Below, piece after piece: positions 24,307 through 35,555 of a stretch of DNA of 64,000 nt; the stretch's first letter is position 1; each line of letters opens with the position of its first letter. The stretch spans positions 558,001 through 622,000 of the forward strand of contig JAIXMN010000017.1 of the NCBI GenBank assembly GCA_025716815.1, written 5' to 3'. The stretch comes from Dichotomocladium elegans. Its lineage: Eukaryota > Mucoromycota > Mucoromycetes > Mucorales > Lichtheimiaceae. The translations under genes were made by a program, and so were the position numbers. Below the pieces are notes generated by a model. That model was given only the letters and a program-made list of their open reading frames with translations, did no database searches and was not told the DNA's origin.

Positions 24307-26172
24307 TGTGCTGTTGCGTGAGGTAGAGCGTGAGGGAGAGAGCAAAACTGGATACAAACAGCCCCCGCCTATTTTGTTTGAGCCGCTGGCTCGGCGGTGT
24401 CAATTATGGCCCGAACGTCCGCGACGGGGCGTGGTTCGGTCGGTCAGTCGCGTGGATGACATCATTCAAGGGAAGTAACACAGCCGATGTAGCCTTTCAT
24501 CACACCAACGACCTTGATCCCTACTGGTCGCCACCCTTTGAGGATCGCCATTTTAGGCAGACACATTATTTCACCGGGTGTTATGCTTCGCAATGTCCTT
24601 CCCAATAGTACATTGTTAAATGGCAGGCTTCACTGAAATTGTCAAAGACACGAATCAGAAGCAAACCATTCTTATATGGCAAAAGTCCAATGCCAAAACG
24701 TCAATCGCGTCGGCATCAACCGTATTGATGGTCAGGAGACCTCTGGAATCTCTCCATTCATTTAGATCTATTGTCAAGAATTATATGTTCCACATTTTGC
24801 AGAAGACGCGCCGACTACATAAAAAAATACATCTTTAATCGATAGAGGTAAACTACCCACAAGAGGTGGTTTCAATATAAACAAAGTACTCCATGTCAAG
24901 GCAAATAGCAGGACCAGCGATGAATTCGATAGAAATAATAATGGACAAGATAAAATAGCACAGACGTCAATTATCCAAACTATTGATCTTCTGAACTTCG
25001 TGTCGTCGCAACGTGATTTTTCGTACCACACATAGTCCATTTGACTCGGCTTTTGAATTTTCTGCACCTTACCATCATATGCAGCATCTTCGTTGGACAT
25101 TTTGGCTATGTAATATGCACGTTCATGGGGGCTCGACCCTTCGCGATATCGTTAAGCCTCTTTCACTTCTCTCGCCTCCCTCCGTCGCGTTTACGCGCAT
25201 ATGAACTGGTTCAGCAGGACAACAAAGGCAGTGGGAGTCATATGCGTGTTAGACAACAACTAGGAAATTTCAACAGCGACAGGTGAAGTAAAAAGCTTGA
25301 TAATCTCCGTTAACTTGTGTTAAATTGGGACAATCACAACGATGCACGGACACAGCATCTGAATTTTATATGGAATTTCGTCAGGTTGAAACTATGTGTA
25401 AAGTATAAAAAGAGAGAGAGAAGAATTTTTCGGGGCCATCCGCAACTCTGGAACCAGCTGTTTCGGGATCTCATGCAGAGTTACTGTTAAAAGACAACAG
25501 CGTTCTTTGTATTAGGCCGCAATATAGGATGCATGCAAGCTCATCCAATGACAAAGGAGGATCCCTCCGGCTTAGATGCCATATCGGAAGAAATAGGCAT
25601 TTTAGAAATCATCCTATTCCACCATTCTCCTTCTCCTTCCCTGCCCTGCACCCTTTTTTTTACCCTTCTGGAGAATGAGCGTCTTTCAGCCAAGGGCACG
25701 GCCGCAGTCTGAGCCACCCCGTGATCACAGAAATGCCCCAATTCAAAATCCGTTTTGTACGATGCACACAAATTGTTGGCTCTCCCGAAGACCCAAGGGT
25801 TCGGGTGACCACGACCGTTGTTCTACGATCAGGCGAAAAGCTTCCATAAAGCTGGAGAAGCCCCATTTCCTATACACTGCAAGGGCAACCCAGCATATGT
25901 TTTGCAGCGCAGAAGGGCGGGCCATGTATATCGAGATAAAGGGAGCGTATAGAGGTATTTATATATAGAATAACGCATTTTCCTCTCTCTTTTCTTTCGC
26001 TCTCTTTCTCTTTCTCTCGCTTTCTCTCTTCTCTTTTCTCTTTTCACTCCTGCACGCAAAATTTTCTCCCCTTTCTCGGTACATGTCAGACTAGACTGAT
26101 CCTATTAGACACCCACCCACACATACACATATACATACACCCCCGTTCCCTCTCCGCAATTCCTCGTGTGCC
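24307..26172. other. Intergenic region between MCR1 and the velvet gene
   Basis: Holds both divergent promoters. A 108-residue minus-strand frame at 25100-24774 has a hydrophobic C-terminal half but no recognised family, and a good donor (ATG|GTAAGG) cuts it early, so I do not call it. Just before the velvet gene lies a pure pyrimidine tract. Confidence 0.45.
25976..26050. repeat. CT-rich pyrimidine tract upstream of the velvet gene
   Basis: About 75 bases almost entirely C and T on the plus strand, ending roughly 120 bp before the velvet start codon. Such tracts are common in fungal core promoters just upstream of transcription starts. Confidence 0.75.
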
Positions 26173-27713
26173 ATGTCGACATCCCATTTCTCGTTGCAAT
26201 CAAATGATGCACAGGACAGTTTTGAAAAGTTAGTTCGTCTGTTGTCGCCACATAATAAACTTATATCATAGCAATAGCTCAATAGAACTCGTTGTACGGC
26301 AACAACCGGTCAAGGCACGACTCTGCAGCTTCAAAGAAAAAGGCATGTTTCGCGTTGACTGACCGTAGTACCTATTTATATCTATGAGTCACTAAACCTT
26401 CCGTTCCGTTATACTCATCCAGTCGATCGAAGACCTGTCGATCCGCCACCTATAATACAATTGATATGCCACGAAAATAGCAATAACTAGTAAGCCTCTG
26501 TTTATGCGCACCCCTTCCCTTCCACTCGCATCTCTCGTCGCAGCCCCGAGACGCCTGAACGCATCCAAAAAGAAAGACCTGAACCGAAGCAGATATCGTT
26601 TAATCTAGTCAGAATTATTTGCACAATCCCTACTTTTTCCTCTACGCAACCCTGGTATCCACGGACGAGACGGACCTTGAGTTCATCAATGGAACAAGGA
26701 CAATGGCCGGTTCCGTCGTGCAATCGCTGCATAAACTCAAAGACGTGGACGACAAAGGTACATATAACGAAACATCTCGAGAAACGATCGTTCCTCTGAC
26801 TTCAAAGAAGATGGCGGCTTCTTCATATTTGCAGATATCAGCGTGAGGCACGAAGGGCACTTCAAGCTCAAGTTCACACTCTTTCGAATTGTCGAGTATG
26901 GAATCATGACACATCACACATTTACTTGATTGCCAACGCTTATTGATACAGGAATGATGTATATCGACTCTGCTCAGTCGTTTCAAATGCGTTCCAAGTG
27001 TATTCCCCAAAAAGTGAGTCTTCAAATCGAACCATCGAACGCATATATTGTTATATAGTACTCACTCCTTTATCTCAACAGCGTTTCCAGGCATGTCAGG
27101 CAAGTCCATTCCGCCAATAGCCCTCCCCTAGTGTTTTATCACATCCACTCACACCATTCATATATATATAAACTAGAATCCACGTTTCTGACGCGATGCT
27201 TCTCAGACCAAGGTGTTCGCATTCGTATTCGGAAAGAAATACGAACACCTATAACCAACGTGTAATATTGAATTTGTTTTATCCTCGATCTTGATACATG
27301 CTCACGAAAGAAACGCTGTTGCGTATAGAAAGCGACGCCGGACTGATAAAGAATCTCAGTCACCATCACCACACCACGAACAACGTTCCAGATCTCCTTC
27401 GCAACCAGACACCATCAACAACGCCATGTCCATGCAAAATCTTCTTTTATCTGAATCAGCTTTACCATCAAGTGATCGACAGACGCCTCCACCGCTATCA
27501 CCTATGAGTGCTGATTATCAATACCGATACGAATCGCGAAGCTACCAGGTTTCGCTGCAATTACCCCCGATTCAACAGCAGCGTACGTTATCACGTGACT
27601 TGTTCATGGAACATAGCCGGGCGACTGTCTATTCTTCTGCAGCAATGGATCAGGATAATTATTACCAGGAAAATTGGTCAGAACAGCGTTCAAATGATAG
27701 GCGCCCATCATGA
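26173..27713 (+). CDS. Velvet-domain transcriptional regulator
   Basis: Nine exons: 26173-26228, 26272-26342, 26423-26489, 26609-26757, 26808-26895, 26952-27013, 27083-27100 (18 nt), 27177-27261 and 27311-27713. They total 999 nt (332 aa) with all phases closed. The velvet domain fills about residues 25-200, with ELVVRQQPVKARLCSF, DRRPVDPPPIIQL, NPYFFLYATLVS, GSVVQSLHKLKDVDD, DGGFFIFADISVRHEGHFKL, KTFPGMSESTFLTRCFSDQG and RIRIRKE. A Ser/Pro/Gln-rich tail follows. Velvet proteins are NF-kB-like DNA-binding regulators that dimerise and control spore development and secondary metabolism in fungi. No long disordered insert breaks the domain, unlike VelB, so a VosA/VelC/Ryp-type member is possible. 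Two of its introns begin with GC (26343 and 27101). Confidence 0.94.
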
Positions 27714-28576
27714 TTCACCCCTCCCTCTCCTTCCATTTAACTATACATTCATCAAAAAGGAAAGTAGCCAAAGCACCATCCACTACCATCACATCGCCAA
27801 CAACGACAAGAGACAACGACAAAAGACAACATACGCTCCGGAGAGGCAAATTGATACGGACCAGAGGATTCATGTTCTTTTGGAAGGAGAGAGGGAAGGG
27901 GGGGAAGAGACCCGAAAAGTGTGCGTGTGAGGGAAAAAGATGACTGAATGACCTTTCAGTCGAGTTTAATACCTTGTGTAATCTCTCACATACACACGCC
28001 TTCGTTCTTGCATTTTTCTTACCTACTTTGCTCTTCTTCAACCATATGGGTATTTATATCTTACCACAAGCACATATGCATGCACACTTTTTCTTTCCTG
28101 GTTTCCTCGTTGATAGAATACTTCAGCTACACAAATTCTTCCTCCTGTTATTTTCCATGCGCCATGATCTCATCCGCAGTTATGACCTATGATAAAGCAT
28201 TCTTTAATTCCATTTAATTATGTGTGATCTCTCTCTCTTTTTTTTTGTTTGTCACAGTCTTCAAACAAGTTGTACAGTAAGAAATCAGCTGGTAGCAACA
28301 TTGCTTGTTTTTTTTTCTGGGCAACGCCGTATATGGTGCGTTACCAAGGTAGCACGGATTAAGCCTTGAGGGGGGAATGCAACTTCTCCCACCCCGGTCC
28401 CCCCCCAAGAAAGGTGTGCATGAACGTTTCATATCCGGGCGTTTGCATTTGTCTTTTTGCAACGGACACGGTGCCACGAAGGCGTTGTTTGTTATGAATG
28501 CAATACCTAAAACAATCCTGCGCTTTGGTGATAAGACTATGGGTATTCTGGTTGTTTCCCACTCCCGGACAAAGGA
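27714..28576. other. Intergenic region, velvet and NVJ2 3' ends
   Basis: Convergent genes flank this 863-bp stretch. It is AT-rich with homopolymer runs and poly-T tracts. Frames in it are short and show nothing recognisable. It probably holds both 3' untranslated regions. Confidence 0.5.
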
Positions 28577-29818
28577 TCAGATGAATATGCCACCCTGTGC
28601 ACCGACGGTAGGAAAGAATGTGATGTCATCTTGGTTGGGCAAGACGGCGTTCCTCATGACGGCCTCCTGTATCTTTGTTTTGATCGCGTTGACGACCATG
28701 GAGTAGCCAAGCCTGCGTTCCCAGATGACCGGCTCGACAAGCCAGTCCATCTCCGGCAAATGATAGAAGCCGTACCAGATTCGATTGGTCGGGGGCGCCT
28801 TGATCGTGAGCCGGAGACTGCCGTTGAGCGATCGGAGCGTGATGGCGAGGACGATGCGAACCCGGAGTGGCTTGAACTGCTCCGCATACTGCCACTGAAA
28901 CATCGTCTCGATTTCAAACTTCAGATGGCCGCCGTAATCGACGCACGCCTCGGCGACCAATTCGCCCCTCGGCGTCAGATGGAGCAGGCGAGGTCGAGTG
29001 AGATAGGGCTGTGCAAACCCAGGGTCGACGGAGCGAACAGTGATCGGACCTAAGAAGTGCGGTCGGCCTCGATTGATCCTGTCGAGTTTCGAGACAAGCT
29101 TATTGTAGAGAAGGGCCCGAACACGCTCAGTCTGGTGAATGCCGCAAAAGAGACGGCCGATAAGGGCGTTGAACCACTGGAACTCAATGTGGCAAGGGTC
29201 GCTGTGAATCGTGGTGATGAGGCGGTGGATGGCGGCCGCGTGAAGGTCAGAGGTTTCGCCAGGAGTGGCTACAGAAGCAGAAGCAGATGCTCGGAGGAGG
29301 GCGTGGTACCAGTCCTCTTTATCTGTCGGGCGGTGGCAGTTGAGGTAGTAAGTTGAGCCATTCAGCGTATCGAAAATCTTGATAAGCTGTGGCCTATTAA
29401 AGAGTTCGTGATCTTTGAGTCCTGGCGGATGCATCATCACCTTACAGGCCTGCATCTGAAGAACGCCCTTACAGTCCAGCTGACGTTCCGAGTCGTAGAG
29501 AAACAGCGTTGTCTTTTTTAACACCACAAAGAAAATATCCCGGTACAGCTTCGGCATGAGCATGTTCTTGACAAGTCCACTCAAGTCAACAGCCCGGGGT
29601 GGCACGCACTGCGGCTGTTGGGAGACACGTAGCCATCCGAATCTATACGACAAAGAAGACGCACCGTGTACGGCAGTGCAATAGGATTGCAAATAATGGA
29701 ACAACTTTTGGTTCATATGCGCATGGTGCTGATGGATAAGATAGGCCAGGAAGAAAAGAGTCGGCATAAACGTAAAGCCACCTACTATGTAGGCGATGAT
29801 AAAGGGAAAAGCCGGCAT
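28577..29818 (-). CDS. NVJ2: Nvj2/TEX2-like lipid-transfer protein (TM-PH-SMP)
   Basis: Single-exon gene, 413 aa. An N-terminal membrane anchor (AYIVGGFTFMPTLFFLAYLI, about residues 9-28) is followed by a PH-like domain (about 85-190: RDIFFVVLKKTTLFLYDSE, YYLNCHRPTDKEDWYHALL). The SMP domain follows (about 210-400), with EFQWFNALIGRLFCGI, LRVRIVLAITLRSLNGSLRL and RIWYGFYHLPEMDW. SMP domains form hydrophobic tubes that move lipids between membranes. Yeast Nvj2 acts at nucleus-vacuole and ER-Golgi contacts and carries ceramide out of the ER. The order TM-PH-SMP and the length fit the fungal family. It is the only large intronless gene in the window. Confidence 0.9.
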   Translation of the reverse strand: MPAFPFIIAYIVGGFTFMPTLFFLAYLIHQHHAHMNQKLFHYLQSYCTAVHGASSLSYRFGWLRVSQQPQCVPPRAVDLSGLVKNMLMPKLYRDIFFVVLKKTTLFLYDSERQLDCKGVLQMQACKVMMHPPGLKDHELFNRPQLIKIFDTLNGSTYYLNCHRPTDKEDWYHALLRASASASVATPGETSDLHAAAIHRLITTIHSDPCHIEFQWFNALIGRLFCGIHQTERVRALLYNKLVSKLDRINRGRPHFLGPITVRSVDPGFAQPYLTRPRLLHLTPRGELVAEACVDYGGHLKFEIETMFQWQYAEQFKPLRVRIVLAITLRSLNGSLRLTIKAPPTNRIWYGFYHLPEMDWLVEPVIWERRLGYSMVVNAIKTKIQEAVMRNAVLPNQDDITFFPTVGAQGGIFI

Positions 29819-30712
29819 CGTGATGGATGTGTTGCCGCCGCCTACTTTGGTGGCAAAAGAAGAGGAGAGAATAGGAGTAGAACGGACAGCTTAACATTAC
29901 GTGACATTTTTTTTGAAGGAATGGACAAATAAATAAGTGGAAGAAAACGAGCCTTGTATTGTCAACACGTACCTTCTTTTTCTCCTTCTGCCTCAAAAAC
30001 TTGTCTCTGCTCATATAAATTAACGCCCTTTTTTACTTCATCTCAGCTAGTAAGCGCATTCCTCTTGCAGGCTCGCACATGCGGAGATGGCACTAAAATG
30101 TATCTCGATTCGGGTTGTGTACGGTACCGGCACAGGGGCACCCGGTCATCGCTTTTTTTCCCCTTTTCCCTTTTATGGGTGACTCGGGAATAGCTGCAAA
30201 CTTTCGACTGTTTGGGTCACCCCCGCATCACCTGGTGCATGTGTGTGCGAGTATGGGCATGTGTGAAACGCGGATCATTGGGCCGTCCTCAACGTTTCCT
30301 GATATCATAAAAGACAGTTTGATGATTGAAAGGAGAATTCTGTTCGCTTAAATGGAATAGCATCGTTACACATGGGAATGCAGTACACACATACACACGC
30401 ACACACATACTCTCTTGCTCATTTCCTGAAAAGAGTACAACACGGGAAATGAAGCTGTGACCAAAAAGCTTAAAAAAATTTAAAAGATGCCAGAATGCTA
30501 TATTGAATGCGATTGATGATGGTATATGCAATATATAAATGATCTGTGGTGTGGATGTTTGTGGATCTATGTTGGTGAGGACAAACAGGGTCTAGTGTGA
30601 TAGTAACTTGTACAAAACAAAATGATGATGAGGTTTGGAGGGGAACACGGGACCCCATGAACGGAAGATGTAAGAAACGAATGCAGAGCGATCGCGAAAA
30701 ACAACGGCTTTT
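29819..30712. other. Intergenic region upstream of NVJ2
   Basis: Holds the NVJ2 promoter and the 3' end of the 80-aa gene. I see no gene, repeat or RNA here. A short (CA)n stretch lies near 30385-30410. Confidence 0.5.
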
Positions 30713-30955
30713 TTATGCGGTCAAGGAGAAGGAAGGAGCATCGGGAAGATCGGCCACCACAGCATTTCTTCGCCGAAGAGTGTAGACAGGGACATCAACC
30801 TTATCACCATCGTTCATGAAAAGGGTTGCCTTGGCACTAGGACTCTTCTGAAGCCACTGGGAGATGCAGGCAGCAGATAGGTATTGAACGGCGGCCTCCA
30901 GGACCTGGTCACCATCTTGGATGGATAGGTAAAAGTTTTCGTTGATAGAGGACAT
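30713..30955 (-). CDS. Small protein of unknown function (80 aa)
   Basis: Intact single-exon frame with start MSSINENFYLSIQDGD and end DAPSFSLTA. It is acidic, soluble and has no signal peptide or membrane segment. Its ATG lies 354 bp from the HRQ1 start in the divergent orientation. The composition looks protein-like (balanced, with short helical stretches QVLEAAVQYLSAACISQWL), but I do not recognise the family. Short genes of this kind can be chance frames. Confidence 0.5.
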   Translation of the reverse strand: MSSINENFYLSIQDGDQVLEAAVQYLSAACISQWLQKSPSAKATLFMNDGDKVDVPVYTLRRRNAVVADLPDAPSFSLTA

Positions 30956-31309
30956 GGTTCTGAGGTGAGTATGAAAATGAAGTTAAAAAGAAAAGAAGAG
31001 GAAAAGAGGAGGGAGCCTTTTATAAGAAAAAAAGGATCTTGTTATGGCCTAGTGAGTTGCATGACCTATTTTCGTCTCTGTTCCACGTTTTTCCTATTTG
31101 TCCAACTCACCTGTTTCTTGTGTCCCCTGAAAGCGGGGGGAGGCCCTCTTTCCATTATCTCTCCTTTAAATTGGGTTTTGTACCTTCTCTTTTGCGCTTG
31201 TGCACATACCCCACCTCCTCATCAACGAATTCCCCCCCCCTTTGTGAACGCGGCATCCACGTGGCCTGCCCTCCTTTCGCTCCCTCGTTCTTGTATCTAT
31301 TAACAACCC
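30956..31309. promoter_or_regulatory. Divergent promoter region of the 80-aa gene and HRQ1
   Basis: This 354-bp segment separates two start codons that point away from each other. It has C-rich runs near 31225-31240. No specific factor site is claimed. Confidence 0.45.
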
Positions 31310-34300
31310 ATGTCAACAATACCTAACAAGCGGCAACCCCTCCCACCCGCAGCTCCGTCCCCAAAACACCCTAAAACATCAACCCTGTCCCCTCTGCCTC
31401 CCGCCTTGACACGTCTCGAAGACATATTTACCAGAGTCAACGCCTTTTGCGCCTTTTGTGCTGCGCGCCTAACGACTGCCATGACAATGGACAGAATCCA
31501 GGCAGCTGTTAATGACGTCTCTATACAGCACCTTGCTGAAATTAACGTCATTCTCCCTAATCTCATTCATATTATTGATAACAATGGAGCCACCATTCAG
31601 TTTGGACCTCCTCTACGAACCACCAAGCGAGAATCAAAGCATGCTTCCATGCGTGGTGCAGAATTTCGGAATAATACGAGCGCCTCTGTCAAGCCAGAGG
31701 CGGTCCAAAAAATGGTTGACGCGAGGAACAAAAAGTTCCACCAAGCTTCTCTTCGTTTTGTAAGAGACTGTCGTAAAAAGGTCCGCTTCTACATGAGATA
31801 ACGGGGAGGGGGTTTGCTGGAGAACATTTTCCACTGAGGACATGACAGTTGACAGAGCAAGGGCGTTCATTTCGCGGGGGGGGTTGTGTTGGTTATGTGC
31901 GGCAAATTGCTGGTCTGGTGAGGTTAGGGACTCGACCCAGAAGCCCATTTAGAACACGAGGCACAAAAACACATGGCATCCACCCCTTCATGGAGAGCCC
32001 TGGCCAGGAAAAGCCAAGGCTCGGAAATTGAATTGACGACGAGAGAAGGTGGTGGCAGCGATGGCCCTGCAGAGAAAGAGGGGACGGATCCTTCGTGTTC
32101 TATGCACGGCATGATGGACCAATTGCGATCGGCACCTTTTTATCATGACCAAGTATGCCATTCCCGGGTCTTTCCCGAACGTACTGCTCAATACAGCGAG
32201 CTTTCCCCCAGTCTCTCGCCCGAGATTTCAGATGCGCTCGCGCAACGGGGCATCACCCAACTCTACGTACATCAAGCAGAGGCGATCCAAAGCCTGAGAG
32301 ATAACCAGCATGTCATTGTGTCAACTTCCACTGCCAGGTAAAAAAAAAAAAGAAAAGAAAAATAGGTGGGATCAATCATACACAGACACACACTCATTTG
32401 TAGCCATGTATGTACGCGCGCGCACAATGCTACGTAGCGGCAAATCATTAATTTATCAACTGCCTGTGCTTGAGCACCTTCTGCAAAACAAATCATCAAA
32501 GACCATGTATATCTTTCCTACCAAAGCCCTCGCACAAGATCAATTACGAGCTCTCCAGGAGTTGGTTCATTTATGCCCTACCTTGGCCGATATCAAAGTG
32601 ATTGTCTCGCAAAATGGAAGCGGAGGTCAAATGCATTTTATGCTGAAATCCCATGTTTTGCTTAGATTGCAACATTTGACGGTGACACACCCTCTGACGA
32701 TCGTTCATTGATTCGGGCCAATGCGAGCGTCATCTTTACAAACCCTGACATGTTGCATCACTCTATTCTACCGAATGCAACACAATGGCGATATTTTCTT
32801 TCGGCGCTGAAATATGTGGTGGTGGATGGTAAAAGCATCAAATGTGGGGGTGGAGGGGGAATGTTGCTGATCAATACATAGAGCTGCATACATACAACGG
32901 TCTGTTTGGTGCAAATGTAGCATTCATCATGCGCCGTCTACGGCGCATTTGCTGGCACTATGGTAATGACAGAGTCCAGTTTGTATCATGCAGTGCGACG
33001 ATCGCACGCCCTGACGAGGTAGCCGACCATTTGGAGAATATCCAGTAATTCAAACAGGTTATTAAACTGTCTCGTGTCTACCTGGTGGATGCATACATTA
33101 GCATATGAAGCTCCTATTTGGTGTCGACCAAGTCAAGCTCATCGATCGAGACGGTGCGCCATGCGGGCAAAAGGTGGATATATGTATATACACACCCAAC
33201 TCCAATTTCTATGCTAGAAGAAAATATTAACGGCGAGCGCTTTTTTTGGGGGGGGTCGACGTTAGACATTTGCAATATGGAATCCACCGTTATTCGATAT
33301 TCCGGGAAAACCCCAACAGAAAGAAAGGGTTCAATTGCAGAGGGTGCATTGCTGCTCGAATTTCTTCTGAATAAAGGCGTAAGGACGATTGCATTCTGCA
33401 AGGTAAGGTACATGGTGGTGCAGATAATATTTCAGCAAAAAATATTCCACAAGACGATAGTAAGCCCTCCTCTCTTTTAGCTACGCAAGACATGTGAGAT
33501 GCTAATGAAGCAACTCCGTGAATCACTTGCGAAGAATCAAAGAAACGACATCTTGAAAAAGGTTATGTCGTACCGTGGAGGCTACCTCCCTCATGAGCGC
33601 CGCATGATTGAACGTCAGCTATTCAAGGGTGAGCTTTTGGCGGTGGTCGCTACCAATGCGCTCGAGTTGGGTGTCGATATAGGCTCGTTAGGTAAAGTCG
33701 CTGGCATATGAGAGAGCAGCGGTGGAATCGTCTTTGGGTTTTTGATGAGCATTCGTAGATGCCGTATTGATGATTGGAATGCCCTGGTCCATGTCTGCCC
33801 TGGTATGTGTGCAGCAGCTATACTACATCCTCACCACCTCTGTATTTACCAGATGTCCTCCTGTCTCCCCGCATTGCATGATATAGTGGCAGCAGTCCGG
33901 TCGTGCCGGTAGACGTAACAAGGAGTCTCTGTCCTTGGTCATATTGGATCGTAATCCATTGGACCAGCATTACTCGGTAAGAGCATGCACCTTAAAAGAG
34001 TGGATATTGAGAAAGGAAAGGGAAGCCTAGCATCCTATGGCGATATCGCCTTCTGTTGATTTTATATGCGCTTATGCATGATATAGCGACACCCCGCAGA
34101 GTTATTTGATCAGCCACTGGATTCAATTCAGTTCCAGGTGGAAGACAACAAGCTCGTTATGGAAAAACATCTGCAGTGTGCGGCAGAGGAACTGCCTCTT
34201 GATCCGAAGAAGGACGAGCAGTTTTTTGGATCAGCCGAGACGCTCCGTGAGATCTGTGAAGAACATCTGACTCCTATTGGGAACGGGGTATTCTATCAAT

Positions 34301-35452
34301 ACTAGCGTGGAAGTCTCACGTCCAGTTACAGTAACACTGATTTATCCGCACCCCCCCTTTTTTGGTTTGTTCTGCAGCTCTACCGTCCCGATTCGAGATA
34401 TCGCCCTTGGCCAGCAAAATATGTGAATGTACGAAACAGCGTCGATGCTATTTACGTGGTGATTGACGTGACCGAAGGACAAAACAGAGTCCTTGAGGAG
34501 ATTGAAGAAAGTCGTGCACCTTTTGAGATCTATGAAGGTGCTATTTTTATTCATCAAGGCAGAACGTTTCTCGTACAAGACTGCAACGTGGACAAGCGAT
34601 ATTGCAAGGTGCACGCTGTGAGCGTCGACTGGACAACGCGTCAGCGGGACTTTACCAACGTGAATGCTATCCAGGCCCAGATGTCTCGGCCCATCCGCCG
34701 TCATGACAGACTGCCGTCGTCGACAACAACTACAACAACTGCGGTCGCCTTTGGCGCTGTAGAAAGTAAATACAGCCTGAAATGAATGTTATGCTCAAGC
34801 TCAAAGCAAATTTTTCACCTATCTAGTCGAAACGGTTGTATTTGGCTACTATCGGATTGACAAGCGGGGCCGTATCATAGATGCCAGGGACACTTATATG
34901 GATCCAATCATCCGTCAGTCCACCGGACTCTGGTCGGATATTCCCTCAGACGCTCTGAATCGCCTGGCCAAAGAGGACATTGATCCCATGGCGTCCATCC
35001 ATGGCGCCGCACATGCCATGATTTCGTTGCTGCCGCAGGTAACGTCATCATCCATCATGGATATAAAAACAGAATGCAAAAGCCCGCATGCAACAAGGCC
35101 CCGCCCACCAAGGTGAGAGACCATTGGGTGCCTTTTTCTTTTTCTCGACCCAGTCTGCTTATGTATCTGCTCGCATCAGAATTGTGTTATATGAAAATCA
35201 GCCTAGTGGAATCATTCGTCAGGCATATTTATTCTTTGACGACTTGGTTGAAGCATGCATTGATCGCGTCGAGAATTGTCCTTGTGAAGATGGCTGTCCA
35301 TCATGTGAGTTTATGAAATATACATTATTTCAATGTACAACCTAACGAAGGGTTTCGATACAGGTGTCCATTTACAGCGTTGTTCTGAGCACAATGAGCT
35401 CTGCTCAAAATCAGGAGCTCTCCTTGTTTTAAAGTCGCTCGTCGCATCCTAA
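31310..35452 (+). CDS. HRQ1: ATP-dependent 3'-5' DNA helicase Hrq1 (frameshifted copy)
   Basis: Fifteen exons: 31310-31780, 31928-32337, 32438-32597, 32666-32828, 32882-33018, 33102-33173, 33266-33402, 33481-33691, 33759-33802, 33887-33976, 34087-34287, 34378-34765, 34827-35112, 35180-35304 and 35364-35452. The N-terminal exon holds a Cdt1-like helical region ([19 protein letters not shown]). The helicase core has TASGKS (about residue 292), DELH at the start of exon 5, [38 protein letters not shown] and QQSGRAGRR. The C-terminal DUF1998-type zinc domain ends [10 protein letters not shown]. Hrq1 is the fungal RecQ4-like helicase in crosslink repair and telomere control. Exon 7 is 137 nt although both flanking introns are phase 0, so the frame breaks once, between [10 protein letters not shown] and [12 protein letters not shown] near 33305. 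A full product would be about 994 aa. Confidence 0.92.
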
Positions 35453-35465
35453 ACGCATACCATCA

Positions 35466-35493
35466 TGAAAGAAAGAAAGAAAGAAAGAAAGAG
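35466..35493. repeat. (GAAA)n microsatellite
   Basis: About seven GAAA units in the 103-bp gap between the convergent stops of HRQ1 and the lysyl-tRNA synthetase gene. Confidence 0.9.
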
Positions 35494-35555
35494 ATAAACA
35501 GTACACATATATATACAGAAAATAAATGCAACAAAATGATGGTCAAGAGAAAGGC

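Noticed and set aside
24774..25100. 108-residue minus-strand frame with a hydrophobic half
   Set aside because: A good splice donor lies 28 bases after its start and no family is recognised; insufficient support.
27714..28217. Several frames of 70-140 residues after the velvet stop
   Set aside because: They overlap each other on both strands, are rich in low-complexity sequence and probably lie in the 3' untranslated region.
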